Positions 32,859 to 44,166 of a stretch of DNA of 64,000 bases are shown one piece after another (position 1 is the first letter of the stretch; every line of letters begins with the position of its first letter). A program made the position numbers and the translations under genes. The notes beneath the pieces are model-generated. The model made no database searches, was not told the origin of the DNA, and saw only the letters and a program-made list of their open reading frames with translations. Source of the stretch: Pseudopyrenochaeta lycopersici (lineage: Eukaryota; Ascomycota; Dothideomycetes; Pleosporales; Pseudopyrenochaetaceae); contig NHZP01000018.1 of NCBI GenBank assembly GCA_003313425.1, positions 868,001-932,000 of the forward strand, in the 5' to 3' direction.

Positions 32859-34727
32859 TTAGTCCACTGGTCGCAGTCTGCTCCCTGGGTGCATAGTAGA
32901 CTTTTGCTTCAGACTCGACACTGGCGACACTGCATTGCCATTGAGCCTCGCCTGCTCTGCCTTCCTTCCAGCAATCTCCAAATTCCTCTTCACTTCGGTA
33001 GTAGGTGTACCCGAGCTACTTGCTGTGATGGTGCTGTCCATACTTCCCTTTCTAGACAAGATACCATCTTGTCTCAAAAGCCCCTTGATCCCACCTGCTT
33101 TTCGTGCAGGCAATTCGCCCTTGCCTGCAGTGGCCACGTAGAGAAGATACTTTAAATTGGGAAGTGTATGGCGAATGTCAATTGGCCGTAATCCAAGGGC
33201 GTTGGACAGGATCTCAATATTCTTGTTAAGGAGGAATACGCCGTACTCGAAGCGATAGCGCACAACACCCTTCATGTACAGCGGATAAGTCCGGAGATTG
33301 TTCTGGTTGTTGTGGCCAATCGCTAGAGGATCGTCAATAGTCGACGTAGATCCGTGTAGTGTTAGAGGGTAAGGTAAGATGACGGAAAGGTAGGGCGAGA
33401 GTGAGTTGACAACTTGGGCTGTGTAGCCTAGAGCTGCAGCAGTCTCATGTTCTTCTGCATCGTCAAAAACAGAGTTGGGTAACAAAAGCCCCTTTATTGT
33501 AAAGGCGAGGGACTTGCCTGGCACAGGCTCGATGGGGTATATTCTGAGGAGATCCTCGCATATACGTCTCCGCTGTCCAGTGATGTCCTCTTCGAGCTTC
33601 TCGGTCAGTTGTTTGATTTCGGTATGCTTTGACCGCTGCTCAGGTACTTCAGAGTCGATTTTGGACTGCTGGTCTTGGCCGGCTTGCATCTTTTCTCTTC
33701 GATACCGAATACTTGCTGTTAGCTCGTCTCGTCGTCTCCGTGCAGCCACGACTCGACGCTTCTCGGCCGTTACTGCAGCTTGTACTGTTCTTAAACTCTC
33801 TTCCGTCTCAGGGACCTGTTCCACAGTGCAGATATCGCCCCTGTTGGCTGCCAGGATGCTTTCAATCTCGTCGGCAATGCGATCTCGTGTGGTCAATGCA
33901 TCCTGAATGCAATCATCAAGGGTGGACAGACGCATCAGGGCGTCGTATGACGACGATGTAAGCACGCGCCCATCTGGATGCTCCTTGGGCGGTGCGAGAG
34001 CTTCCTGGCGCGCTCTTTCCTGGACTGGGAGGTCGGTAAAGCTGGTGTAGATGCCGTCCGTCATGTGGAAGAGTATGCAGTTTTGTGGGAGAGGATGCCG
34101 GAATCTCCCCAGCGACTTTCCGATGAACTGAAGCGACGTAAAGTGCACATGGTACTCCATGAGATACTGCCAGTCGGTCATGCTCTCGCTCTTTGCCCAC
34201 ACTCGTACGGTGAGCTTGTCACGGCGGGTGACGGCAGGTCCACAAGGCCCGAGGTCGAAGAACTTGAAGTTTGGGTTCATGGCTTTCTCTGCAATTTCGG
34301 AAATGTACGCCGGCTCCTTCTGGTCCTCGACATGCAGGGTAAAGAAGGTGTCGGCCATGCGCCCGGCAGTAATGTCTTCCAGTTTCTTCTGGCGGGTCAG
34401 CGGGCTTGCATTAGTCCACTCCATTGTCGCTCGTCGCTGCAGGCCCCTGCCAAACGCTGGCCTGGGGGGTTTTGTAGGAGTGGTAGGCTCGCGCAGACGG
34501 GCGCTGCTCCGTCGGGCGGCATCGTCGGAAGTCTTGAGGTCGCTTGACGACCGGGAATGCGCCAGACCCTTACTCTCTCTCAACGCCAGTGCCTTGGTAG
34601 GCGACTTGAGGGTGCTTGGTATCGCTTCGTCGTCGATGGTCTTTCCGCGCAGTCTCGAGGGCGTGGGTGTAAGCGTGAGATTGCGGATGGTGATGCCTTG
34701 GAGGTGCCTGAGCTTGCGGTTCTGCAT
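32859..34727 (-). CDS. UVRAG/Vps38-like subunit of PI3-kinase complex II
   Basis: Uninterrupted frame of 622 aa from the ATG at 34727. The N-terminal part (RKLRHLQGITIRNLTL) opens a C2-like region, which includes DTFFTLHVEDQKEPAYISEIAEKA and KLTVRVWAKSES. A central coiled coil runs from DDCIQDALTTRDRIADEIES through RTVQAAVTAEKRRVVAARRRRDELTASI to IKQLTEKLEEDI. After it comes the Atg14/UVRAG (Pfam PF10186-type) C-terminal region: RICEDLLRIYPIEPVPG, AAALGYTAQVVNSLSPYLSVILPYPL and FEYGVFLLNKNIEIL. Fungal Vps38/UVRAG proteins pair with Vps30/Beclin in the Vps34 complex that makes PI3P on endosomes. Assignment to the Atg14/UVRAG family is firm; UVRAG over Atg14 rests on the C2-like front and is less sure. 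Confidence 0.85.
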   Translation of the reverse strand: MQNRKLRHLQGITIRNLTLTPTPSRLRGKTIDDEAIPSTLKSPTKALALRESKGLAHSRSSSDLKTSDDAARRSSARLREPTTPTKPPRPAFGRGLQRRATMEWTNASPLTRQKKLEDITAGRMADTFFTLHVEDQKEPAYISEIAEKAMNPNFKFFDLGPCGPAVTRRDKLTVRVWAKSESMTDWQYLMEYHVHFTSLQFIGKSLGRFRHPLPQNCILFHMTDGIYTSFTDLPVQERARQEALAPPKEHPDGRVLTSSSYDALMRLSTLDDCIQDALTTRDRIADEIESILAANRGDICTVEQVPETEESLRTVQAAVTAEKRRVVAARRRRDELTASIRYRREKMQAGQDQQSKIDSEVPEQRSKHTEIKQLTEKLEEDITGQRRRICEDLLRIYPIEPVPGKSLAFTIKGLLLPNSVFDDAEEHETAAALGYTAQVVNSLSPYLSVILPYPLTLHGSTSTIDDPLAIGHNNQNNLRTYPLYMKGVVRYRFEYGVFLLNKNIEILSNALGLRPIDIRHTLPNLKYLLYVATAGKGELPARKAGGIKGLLRQDGILSRKGSMDSTITASSSGTPTTEVKRNLEIAGRKAEQARLNGNAVSPVSSLKQKSTMHPGSRLRPVD

Positions 34728-35118
34728 TTCATCTTAGCTGTGGCCACTTCTGGACGCCATGGGACGCACATGCGGCAGGAGCCATGGCCGCTCACGCGGT
34801 GGAGGAGCGTCGGGCTGCTCATGGCCGGCCATGTTAGGTAGCTGGTCTTGGACGGCCGGAGGGAGAAGGGCGCAGTGTAGTCAGGTCGGGCTTCATTGAA
34901 GCACGCTGGGGCATTTGGACAGGCGCATTAGGGATCCTCACGCGATTCATAGTAGGGAATAAAGAGGACGCCTGAGCGAATACTCGTGGAGCTGTCGCAT
35001 TGGAGCTGGCGGAGGTGCTGCTTGGTTCCGCATGGCCCGTGCGTTTTGAACGCTGCATCTTTTGCGTTTGCTCTCCACCTCGTCCGACCGCCATTGGCAT
35101 CGCCAGCTCACCGCGGCC
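34728..35118. promoter_or_regulatory. shared divergent promoter, UVRAG-like / Mhr1-mL67
   Basis: 391 bp lie between the two divergent ATGs at 34727 and 35119 and must carry both promoters. No canonical TATA box is seen. Confidence 0.45.
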
Positions 35119-36699
35119 ATGCCTCGCTCCCTCGCCCGACTACGCTACCGGCCGCCGCCGACGCCAATCAATTTCTCCCGCATCGATGCGTCCCGGCCGC
35201 ATCTGGAGGCGCTGCTCGAGCGACGGGTAGCCGCGTACGTTGTGCGCCAGTCGAATCCGCGCCATGTCAAGCTGCAGACGGTCGTCAACCCCAAGGCGAA
35301 GCCGCAGGCTACAGGCAAGCACGTGCCCGCGCCCGTCAAGCCCTACACGCTGAGGGATGTCGTGGATCCAGAGGGGAAGGCGCGACACGGCGAGATTATT
35401 TACGTCTTCCGGAACACCAAGACGAACCAGATCATCTACTCGCTACAGGAGCTGCTTGATGTGCGTCGCTCTCTCTCTTCTAGTAACTGCATATTGACTC
35501 TGCACTAGAACCACCATCTCGCCCAGCTTCCCTTCATTGGCAAGCACTCAAAGCCCCCAGTCCTGCGCCCTGATGAATGGGTACCCCACTGCGTAGTTAC
35601 CTTTGCCACGCCCGAGCAAGGCCACAATGCTTTCCGGAAATTGCGCGAGTTCCGCAAGCTGCACGAGCTCGCTTGGGAGAAGACAAACCCGGAGTTCAAG
35701 AACCTCGATCTCAAGCGGAGGATCAAGAAGATCATGGACCAGCGGGCAAACATGAGCGCCGACCTGGCCGAAGTATTGCGCATACAAGAGGCCCATGGCG
35801 AGAAGATGACTGCAGCCGTCGAGGAACGCGAGCAAAAGGCTACCGAGTACCTGGACAAGCGATGGCAGCAGATTGACGCTCTAGCCAACGCTGCCGTGGC
35901 CAAGGAAAAGGAAGCCGACAACGTCAAGTGGCTGGAGCATCAGATCAGGTCGCTGGACTTCAAGCTTCGCATGAAGCACAACCAGAACGACGCGGACCAG
36001 AAACGGTTGCAGTCGGCCAAGTCAAGCCTAGAAACTCGCCTGCGAAAGGTCCAGTACGCTCAGCGAAAGGCCGAGCAATTCAAGGACTTCCAAGAAGACC
36101 TGTCTAAGCGAGCTGCTCCAGCAAACGAAGCCGGTGCAGAAGAAAAGTTGGCACACTTGAAGGAGCAAGTACGCGTTCTCCAGGAAGCCGTCGAGAATCC
36201 AGACCCAACTCGTTCTGCAGAGGATCTTGCCCTCGACAAGGATCTCCTCGCCCAGCATCAGAGCGACATTGTCACTCTGGAACAAGCATTCGAGGCCAAG
36301 ACACAGGCCGAAAGCCGCGACCACTACATTGCCCGCTCCGTTCTGCCGCGAGTATTCAAAAAGGCCCTCCCAACGCCCTACACGCTGGAAGGCGCCAGTG
36401 TCCAGTGGGCAGACATGCAAGATGCCCTATACGCCGCAGGCCAGTGGCCTGACATGATCGAGCACGAGATACTGGCGCTCAACAAGGTGCGCGGCGAGGT
36501 CGCACTGTTGTCTGCAGAAGAGTTTGATATAGAAACCAACAATGAAGTTGGCCAGATTCTCCGGACCCTACGGCCCGAAGACGAAAAATACGAGGCTCCA
36601 CAGCGGTATACTGCGTCAGTGCAAGAGTCGGAGCAAAAGACGGGTGTGTTCAAGTACCTCCCTTCGATACCGAATCCGTTCAAGAGCGCCACAGCATAG
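35119..36699 (+). CDS. MHR1: mitochondrial large ribosomal subunit protein mL67 / Mhr1-like recombination protein
   Basis: Exons 35119-35460 and 35509-36699, with a 48-bp intron (GTGCGT..CACTAG), encode 510 aa. The N-terminus (MPRSLARLRYRPPP) suits mitochondrial import. The Mhr1 domain is seen in KPYTLRDVVDPEGKARHGEI, IIYVFRNTKTNQIIYSLQEL and, after the splice, HHLAQLPFIGKHSKPPVLRPDEW with a stretch KLREFRKLHELAWE. Known Mhr1/mL67 proteins are both mitoribosomal subunits and factors for mtDNA recombination. After residue ~220 a long charged coiled coil (EEREQKATEYLDKRW, LETRLRKVQYAQRKAEQF) and a conserved-looking end PSIPNPFKSATA make the protein about twice the yeast length, as is usual in filamentous fungi. 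Confidence is high for the family and moderate for a recombination role. Confidence 0.85.
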
Positions 36700-37063
36700 A
36701 CGTGGTTGTAAACTTCCATGTACAGAGTGAATGTATATTATATCGCATAGCCTGGAGTGCTGTCATGTTTTTTGTACTATAGCTCGCATCCAATATGAAG
36801 AGCTGTGTTGCACCACTGAGTTGCCCTTGTTTCTGTATAGCACTCTACTCATGTCTAACCTGGCCGTTTGCAGTAGTTTCTACATCTCGATGCAATGTGC
36901 AAAGCTATCTGCGTTTACAGCATGTGGTCGGAGCAGACCCGCTCGTTCTCTTCACAGTTGCTGCACCATCTTTCCAAGCCAATGCGTATTTATCGAATGG
37001 CTATTGCGATCATTGATAAGCTTACTGCTGCAGCAACGGATATTCTTTACTTATACCAGTACT
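36700..37063. other. convergent intergenic region
   Basis: 364 bp between the convergent Mhr1-like and GFA-domain genes; nothing recognised. Confidence 0.6.
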
Positions 37064-37828
37064 TCATGTAGTCGCCACGTCTGCCTTCCTCGCCTGTTCC
37101 TCTTCCTCCAACTTCAACGTCAGCTTCTCTAGTCGCTCCTGCAACGCCCTCTCCGTCTCTTTGAATCTCTTCTCAAACGCCTCATCATCCTCAACCTCTT
37201 TTTCCCCAAACTCAACAGCCGTCGGCGTCTTCTCCCCCTCCCCACCGACATCTTCCACGTCCGCCTCTTCTCCTCCCTTTCCCATTTGTCTGTTCTGCTG
37301 CTGTGCCACAAGAGCCTCCTTCCTCCTCTTTGCTTCCGCCATACGTTGCTTACAAATCTCCAGCCGCTTCAGACTACTCTTCGGCCACAGAGATGTACTA
37401 CCACAACCTTGCTGCGTCGTTCGGGCCCCCTCAGGTAGCGGCAACCACTCGACCTTGCTGTCCACAAACGTATGAATGTCTGGTTCCATCAGACTCGGAA
37501 AATCAAGCGTGCCAACCCTGACGTCGTAGACCCCATCGGCCAACCCATGGCTGCTCCACAGCTCAGTCTTGCACTTGGGACACGCAAGATAACCGCCGCG
37601 AAGACCTGGCTTTCGCTCCCGAGCTGCCAGTACGGGCGGCGTGGGTGAAATGATGCTGATGTTGTAGGACTCGATGTTCAAAAAATGGCCAAATGCACTG
37701 CCAGTGCCCTTTTGGCAGTCGGTGCAGTGGCACGCATAGCAGAAAAGTGGGGAGGTGAGTAGGCGAAAACGAACTGCGCCGCACACGCAGCCGCCTGTTA
37801 TTGCGGGGAAAGGTTTTGGCTTCGACAT
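37064..37828 (-). CDS. GFA/CENP-V zinc-domain protein with acidic coiled-coil tail
   Basis: Single exon, 254 aa, ATG at 37826-37828. Residues 12-140 form a GFA (glutathione-dependent formaldehyde-activating/CENP-V) domain: GGCVCGAVRF, then FCYACHCTDCQKGTGSAFG, GYLACPKCKTELWSS and VRVGTLDFPS. All Cys ligands of the two zinc sites are present. Family members are related to S-(hydroxymethyl)glutathione synthase, though most fungal paralogues have unknown substrates. The last ~100 residues (LKRLEICKQRMAEAKRRKEAL, then an acidic linker, then FKETERALQERLEKLTLKLEEEEQ) form a long charged helix not part of the usual domain. Confidence 0.85.
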   Translation of the reverse strand: MSKPKPFPAITGGCVCGAVRFRLLTSPLFCYACHCTDCQKGTGSAFGHFLNIESYNISIISPTPPVLAARERKPGLRGGYLACPKCKTELWSSHGLADGVYDVRVGTLDFPSLMEPDIHTFVDSKVEWLPLPEGARTTQQGCGSTSLWPKSSLKRLEICKQRMAEAKRRKEALVAQQQNRQMGKGGEEADVEDVGGEGEKTPTAVEFGEKEVEDDEAFEKRFKETERALQERLEKLTLKLEEEEQARKADVATT

Positions 37829-38865
37829 TCTGTATTTCCAAGACGGCCCTGGGCTTGTTTACTAATTCCTTATGAAAGATACAACGGTATGTCGTGCAGA
37901 TTGGGTATGATGCTAGTTGTCATTTAGTGGGATGTCACGTTGCTTTCGGCGTAGCGATCGACGGAAAGTCGGCAAATCGTGGGGGGATCTGCCAAGCTCG
38001 CTAACATCTGAGATTAGATCGAATACCCGAACATGTCCTACCACAACCCCAACCATTTCTCCTTTTGGGCACTCGTTGTGTGGTATACCAAACCGGTAAG
38101 GCGGCTCAATCGCGTATTATCCTTGAGGCCACCATGTTATTCACAACATCAACAAGTTAGCCTTCTCGGCCCTTTCTCCATACATGCACCTCAACCCCAG
38201 CTTCATACTACCAGTAATCTCCCATGCTCGAGAACGACAGATGTAGGTCTGTGTCTGTATCATGGCTAATACCAAACTTCGCCCCCCCAGTATTGGTTTC
38301 TTTCAAACCCCCTGCATTTGCATCTTCGAAAGCCTTATGCACCAAGGCTGACTACAGCAAACCAAGAACCTCCTGAAATACTTGACATCACTGCCACCAC
38401 CACCACCATATCCAATATCACAGCCACCATAGCAGTGCTATCTTGTAAGTCTGAATCGATCATACTGGCAAGGTGCCTACATCGATTTGGCAAACCTAGC
38501 CCAGTGTTTCGTTAAGCGCGACGCAAGGCTGAGTTGACTGTTCAGCCTCGTGGATTACGCTCCTACAAAACACGGCGAAATGACCCCGAATGGACTGTTC
38601 ACACGCTGTTTGCTGCCTTTGCGAAGCGAACAAACCTAATAATTCGTATGAATGTCGACAGGTGATTCCATAGGGCTAGTGCCTGCACTCCTTTTGGCAG
38701 CATGTATGCTCTTGGACCATGTCTCGCCTTTCATGCACCTAGATGGCAGATAATAGGTCACTTGAGTTTGCGGGACGTTGAACTGCAGGGTAGCTCAAAG
38801 TCGACATACCGCCACGATGGCCCCTATCTCGCTATTTAAGTCAGCGATAGGTCTCCCCATGCACC
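37829..38865. other. intergenic, no gene recognised
   Basis: About 1 kb with only short frames (to 65 codons) and no motif. Confidence 0.55.
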
Positions 38866-39808
38866 ATGCAAACCCACCTCGTCATGTCAGCGTTATCAAT
38901 ATTGGTCGTTGCCGCTCTGGTCGGCTTTTCAACATCGAACTGTTTTCTTCCCAACGGAACCCTCCTTACTGACGATCCTAACGCGAAGCGATGCCACGAT
39001 GACCCTTATAACCCACTTTTCTCAACATGTTGTCATACAGGATGGAACAACGAACCTGGAGGCGACTTCAAGAACGGTCCGCCTGCCGATGAATGTCTGG
39101 AGAACGGGCTGTGCCAGAATCGAGGGTGGAGCACCGTCCCAGGAGAAGAAAAGGCCCCGTGGCAGCACTTCTACAGAGTATACTGCGCGAATGAAGACTG
39201 GAGTGGCTGCGTCAATGTTTGTAACACTGGGGTATGTTTCGCTCGGCCTAGCAACATGAATAACATTGCTGATTATTCACGATCAGGCCGGTGCAGGCGA
39301 TGTTGCTCGACTCACGCCGTGCGATGGCACAGCTACCTCAGAAAAGTGGTGCTGTGGAGAATCGAAAGACTGTTGTAATTCTCCCGGTAGCTCTAAACTA
39401 GTCACAATACCACGCAAGCTCGAGAACCTGGCCTCGAATGCGTCTTTGCCAACAGTGCCGAATCCAACCATTTCGACGACCATGCGGGTGCTTCCAGCAT
39501 CGCGGACTTCCTCGCTTTCTTCGACCGCTTCAGTCTCCCCAACTGCGTCATCTTCAGCAACAAGCAAGCGAAAATTGAGTCCCGCACAGCTTGGATGCGC
39601 AATTGGGTTTTCAATAGCTGGAGCACTCGCTCTCAGCGCCGGGTTTCTATTTTGGCGCTGGAAGCTACAGAAACGCAACTCCGAAGCTGCTCTTCTACCC
39701 GATGAGAATACTGCTGAAGAAAGCGATGGGAGTCGGACAACAATGTCTTACGACTATCGGGGCGGACCTCACGGAGGAAGCTGGCCGATGCCGACTAGAA
39801 CCCCTTGA
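38866..39808 (+). CDS. Cys-rich secreted/single-pass membrane protein (Mid2-like layout)
   Basis: Exons 38866-39231 and 39287-39808 join over a 55-bp intron (GTATGT..GATCAG) to give 295 aa. A signal peptide (SALSILVVAALVGFSTS) is followed by a Cys-rich ectodomain (NCFLPNGTLLTDD, FSTCCHTGWNN, CLENGLCQNRGW, DWSGCVNVCNTG, then EKWCCGESKDCCN). Next come a Ser/Thr-rich stalk, one transmembrane helix (LGCAIGFSIAGALALSAGFLFWRW) shown here only in part by its core, and a cytosolic tail with EAALLPDE. This is a common surface-protein layout in fungi, resembling wall-stress sensors, but no ligand or pathway can be named. A second ATG at 38884 is a possible start. Confidence 0.78.
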
Positions 39809-41838
39809 GAAGTGTAGGATGTGGAAAGGAGCAAGATGAAGGAGATGAAAAGGAAAATTGTAAGAAATGTCTAAATATAGTTCTTTTTCAAAGTCCACCA
39901 CGATATCGAAGGCGTAGATAATTAGTTAGTGATCAAAAGGATCAAGAATTTACAGGAGGATAAAGGTTGTGGGATCAGTCCAATCTCTTCATCCATCCAA
40001 GAATTCTTGGTGATACTGGTCAAACCTATGCCCGCATATTATGCTTACTTCGAGGATTGTGAGACGCTGACTGCATCTTGACATGGCGCAGTACGCTATG
40101 CTTAGCTTCACACCTACACCGGAATGTACTTTGACATAAAGTCAATGTGCCCTCGTCGACAACAATGCTCAAAGGAAACCTGCAACACACTTTGCAACCA
40201 CGGCTGAGGTGATCATTGTGGGGGCGAGCTGGCAGGTGGCTCATCTGCCTGCATCAAAGAAATCCATCGTTATCGGCCCTGCTTATTGAAGCTGAGCCAG
40301 ACCTGGCTGGGCACCCGCATGTTGTGAGCCCCGCTGAACCTAGGAAGCTCCTCTTTTAAGATTTATTGTAACACAACCACAGCAGTTGGATGGGAACCAA
40401 ATTATAACTGGGATGTCAGAGCGCTCGGAGGCGTAACAGTGACCAGTACTTGGGTAGTACACAATTGTGCTGCAAAGTGATGAATGTTCCCAACATGTCA
40501 AGGTGGTTGGATCCGTGGAGAAGCCTATGATTACGGCGAGCGGGCGTGTGACAGGAATGATGAGCGAAGGGATTTTCGCAATCCAAGTGAAGCGTTACGC
40601 AGTCCAACAAGATCGCTACTGGAGTTGAAATCGGCAGCTGAGAAGTTCACAACATCAAGGACGGTGATGAAATAATTGTGTAAGCTGGTACATGCCGGAC
40701 CACCATGATTTTGATGCTATCGGGAAAGGAAGACGCAGTATCTCTAGCAGAATACAACATTACAATGACCGTAGATCCGTTATCTGTCAGGTAAAACTTT
40801 TGCAAGGATCTCGGGACATTTCGATGTTGGAAGCTTACACATCCCGAGGAAGGTCTTGCGCGTGGGGTCTCCTCGCTTTGGCGGACGACCCATGACTAAA
40901 AAAGGCCCAGAAGACTTTCTTGTGCGACCATTGCCCTCCACCCGTCCAACAAATTTATTAAAGCCGCTCTTTAGTAGGGCGAAGATTCAGTGGCACCCGA
41001 CCACCTCTTTGTAATTGGTCTGGGAACAGATTTAGTACCATGTTTTCTTAAGCTGTAGTTGGAGCAGAGTACAAGGCGTAGAAATTCCATCTGACGGTGC
41101 ATAGATACCGACGTTCTTCAATCCCTGCTTCCCTAACTCAAGAAGCACGCATTGTCGACTGCAATTACTTCACAAATGAAGCAAATCAACATGTAGTTCA
41201 TGGAGGGGTTTAGGATACATTTCTCATTTGATGTTTGAGGCGCCTAAAGGCCAAGCACTGGTATTGAGCGAGCAGAAACACATATGTGTACAGATTTTAA
41301 AGCTACTCGCGGCACTATAAGGTTTCTGTGCATAGTCAGAAGATTCTCTCAGCTATTTTACCTAAGTTAATTAATTCATGGTAAGTCAATGCATTGATTG
41401 ACCGATGCATCAAGATTCGTTCTGATGTGGACATGGGCTGCGAACAGGATTTTATTGGGCCGTGTGATTCAACATTTTACTTGAGACTAGACTCACTTCT
41501 GACTGTCAATGACGGGACGCATCGCAAACACACAGCGCCAAGGTCCAAATTTCCAGGTCTGCTGCTGCTGCGACAGTTCTGAAGTCCCAGCTACAAACGT
41601 GCTCAAAAGTGCACGTAATGCGGGGAATTCTGTGGCTACTAACCTGCTCGAAGTCAAAGTCGACCCGGAAAGGGCAAGGGCTAGGCGGCCAGGGGGCCCT
41701 AGCCCTTGGCTTCATTTCATCAAGTCAGGCAGCGAGATGATGCCTTGAGCAGCATGTCTCTAGCCTAAATGCAAGTGCGATACTTGCAGTCGCTCAGAAT
41801 TATATAAAGCGCGCGTGCTGGTGATAAAAATCAACATC
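39809..41838. other. 2-kb intergenic region, no gene recognised
   Basis: The longest gene-poor stretch outside the repeat block. All open frames are under 80 codons and lack family resemblance. No tRNA-like B box was noticed. Base composition is like that of neighbouring unique DNA, without RIP character. Confidence 0.5.
41801..41807 (+). promoter_or_regulatory. TATA-like box upstream of DUF4246 gene
   Basis: TATATAA lies 32-38 bp upstream of the ATG at 41839. If used, it implies a very short 5' untranslated region. Position and sequence only; unproven. Confidence 0.3.
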
Positions 41839-44166
41839 ATGGCTCGCACTTCGCAGATCCACAACCAGCCTGGCTCCTCCCCCAGTGACGGTGAACATGC
41901 TCAACAACAGCATCTAGCGCCCACAACACAACCCACCATACACGAATATCCGGGACTCGGACTTCCAGTTCGCCACAATGAACAATTCAGATATACTTTC
42001 TATCCAATCGGCGCCCATGGCAGCTGCTATGGCTCACATTCTGACGTGATTCCTGTACGCGAGGTCGCGATGATGGATATCATGGAGAAGCTTACCGACA
42101 AAGATAATTGGCACAAGAAAGTATTTGACGACAAAGTTGTGGATAAATGGCGCCAGGAAGCGCTCGCCATCCCAGATAAACAGTTTTGGCACTTGGCGAC
42201 CAGCGGAAAGTCGATATCATGGGATTATGATGGAGAAGGCCAGCCCCGGAGTTTTGATTCCAGCGACCACGGGGTGAAGCAACTCGAGGGAATCATGAAT
42301 GAACAAACCTTCCAAGGTGTAAGTTACGTCCCAGTTGGCGCTTGCAACTGCCTTAATTAGTCCAAAGTGTATCCAAGAACTCCAAAGCAAAGCCAGATAC
42401 TATGAAAAGACTGGCATCATACCCACCCTCGATGCATGCGCATCTGTCGCGAAATCTGACATTATCGTCTCGACAGATCTCCAGAATGCACTCCGTATGG
42501 CGTTTGACCAGCTGAAAGCCGACCAAGAAGCTTCCCCAGACTGGCACCCCAACTCCAATGGCATGGTACAGGATCTCGTTCATCCATCCATGTACCCCTT
42601 GGTTTATGGCCGGAGTCTCGTTTTCCGGGAAGAATGCGTCGGTGTTATGGATGCCATTGAGCAATGGGCTGGCAAGGGCAATACCATTCCAAAAGAAAAC
42701 CACGACTGGGACGCTCAGCGAGACAGATTCGCATACAGAGTTGGGGCAGGTGATGTTCCGCCAAATTACTGGTCTTACACATACCAATGGTTACCGGCAA
42801 ATGCATCCTTTGAAGAAGACGGTAGTGTCAAGTTTACGAGCTACATCAACAACCTTCATCCGACTAAATACCCTGAAGTTATTGGTACTATCGAGGCGCT
42901 GGTGAAAACCGCTCTGCCGATGTGGGATCAGTGCCTCACATTAGCGGCAAGTTACCAGGGGAGAGATGGCGCTGGGCGCACAAAAACTCGATCCGGAAAA
43001 CCAAAAAACCCAGAGTAGGTTCCTACTTCAGAAGGGAATAGTACATTACTTACCATCATCTCCTTGTAGTGACTGCCACGCCGATAACTGGATTCCCAAT
43101 AATCCGGACGAGTGTGCTGACATCGAGATCTCCAAGAAAGAACTTCGTAAGAGGTTCTACGGGCATTCATCCGATGAAGACGATGAGGATGATGAACCGG
43201 ACGAAGAAGCTCTCAAGGAGTACAGATGGGAACTTATCCGGAAGCCTAAGATTCCAGAGCTCTCATTCGAAGAGGTCGATTATGCACCCAAAGAAGGCAA
43301 GCGGCTCGTTGACAAGTTCCGCAACTCCGGGCTCCAGATTATTGTGAAAATGGCATCCATTGAGCTCACACCTGAGAAGCCTAATTTCCCTGTTGGTGGT
43401 TGGCATGTCGAGGGCCAAATGAACGAGCACATATGTGCAACCGCGCTCTACTATCTGGATAGTGAGAACATTACGGACAGCAGCCTTTCATTCCGTATGC
43501 AGACCTCAGCGTACATGAATTCTGAAAAAGGCTATAATGTCGGACAAGATAGGTATCATTGGATGGAACAGATCTATGGGACTGCGCTTGGTTCGAATGG
43601 ACCGTGTCTTCAAAACTATGGCAGCGTTGAAACCCGTCAGGGACGTTTACTTGCGTTCCCAAATGTATTGTGAGTAAAGTTTCCTTGTATATATATTTGC
43701 AAAGTTACTGACATATCTGGGCAGTCAGCATCGCGTCTCGCCCTTCAGACTCATGGACCCGACCAAACCAGGCCACCGACGCTTCATCGCGCTATGGCTG
43801 GTTGATCCAACGAGACGCATTATCTCGACTGGCAACGTCCCACCTCAACAAATGACCTGGTATGTCGACTCTATTCTCGGATCCAGTACCCTAGCTCGCA
43901 GTGAAACATTGTCGAAACTCCCACCTGAGCTTGTTGCCTTGCTAGCAGAGAAGGGCGGCGATGCTATCGAGGTGAGCAGTGGGAGGTTGCCTGCAGAACT
44001 CATGGAGATTGTGCGCAGTTATTTTGACGAGGCTAAGGAGGCACTGCCGATGAGTCTGGAGGAGGCGAGAGACCATCGGACTAGGTTGATGGAAGAAAGA
44101 AGTGCGTTTCAACAGACGTCTGAAAGTGGGTGGAAGCAGCACTCCTATAGCTTCTGCGAGCACTAA
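41839..44166 (+). CDS. DUF4246 family protein (putative Fe(II)/2-oxoglutarate oxygenase-like fold)
   Basis: Four exons, 41839-42318, 42368-43014, 43070-43669 and 43725-44166, join to 722 aa. Intron 1 uses a TCCAAAG acceptor just after TTAG, which restores TFQG-CIQELQSKARYY. The family core is legible: EEVDYAPKEGKRLVDKFRNSG, IVKMASIELTPEKPNFPVGG, WHVEGQMNEHICATALYYLD and, across the last splice, LAFPNVFQHRVSPFRL. The HxE in WHVEG and a later His with a following Arg resemble the iron and 2-oxoglutarate ligands of the cupin-type oxygenases. The family is otherwise uncharacterised. It is common and often multicopy in Pezizomycotina. Between exons 2 and 3 is an acidic linker (SSDEDDEDDEPDEEALKE). 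Confidence 0.82.
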
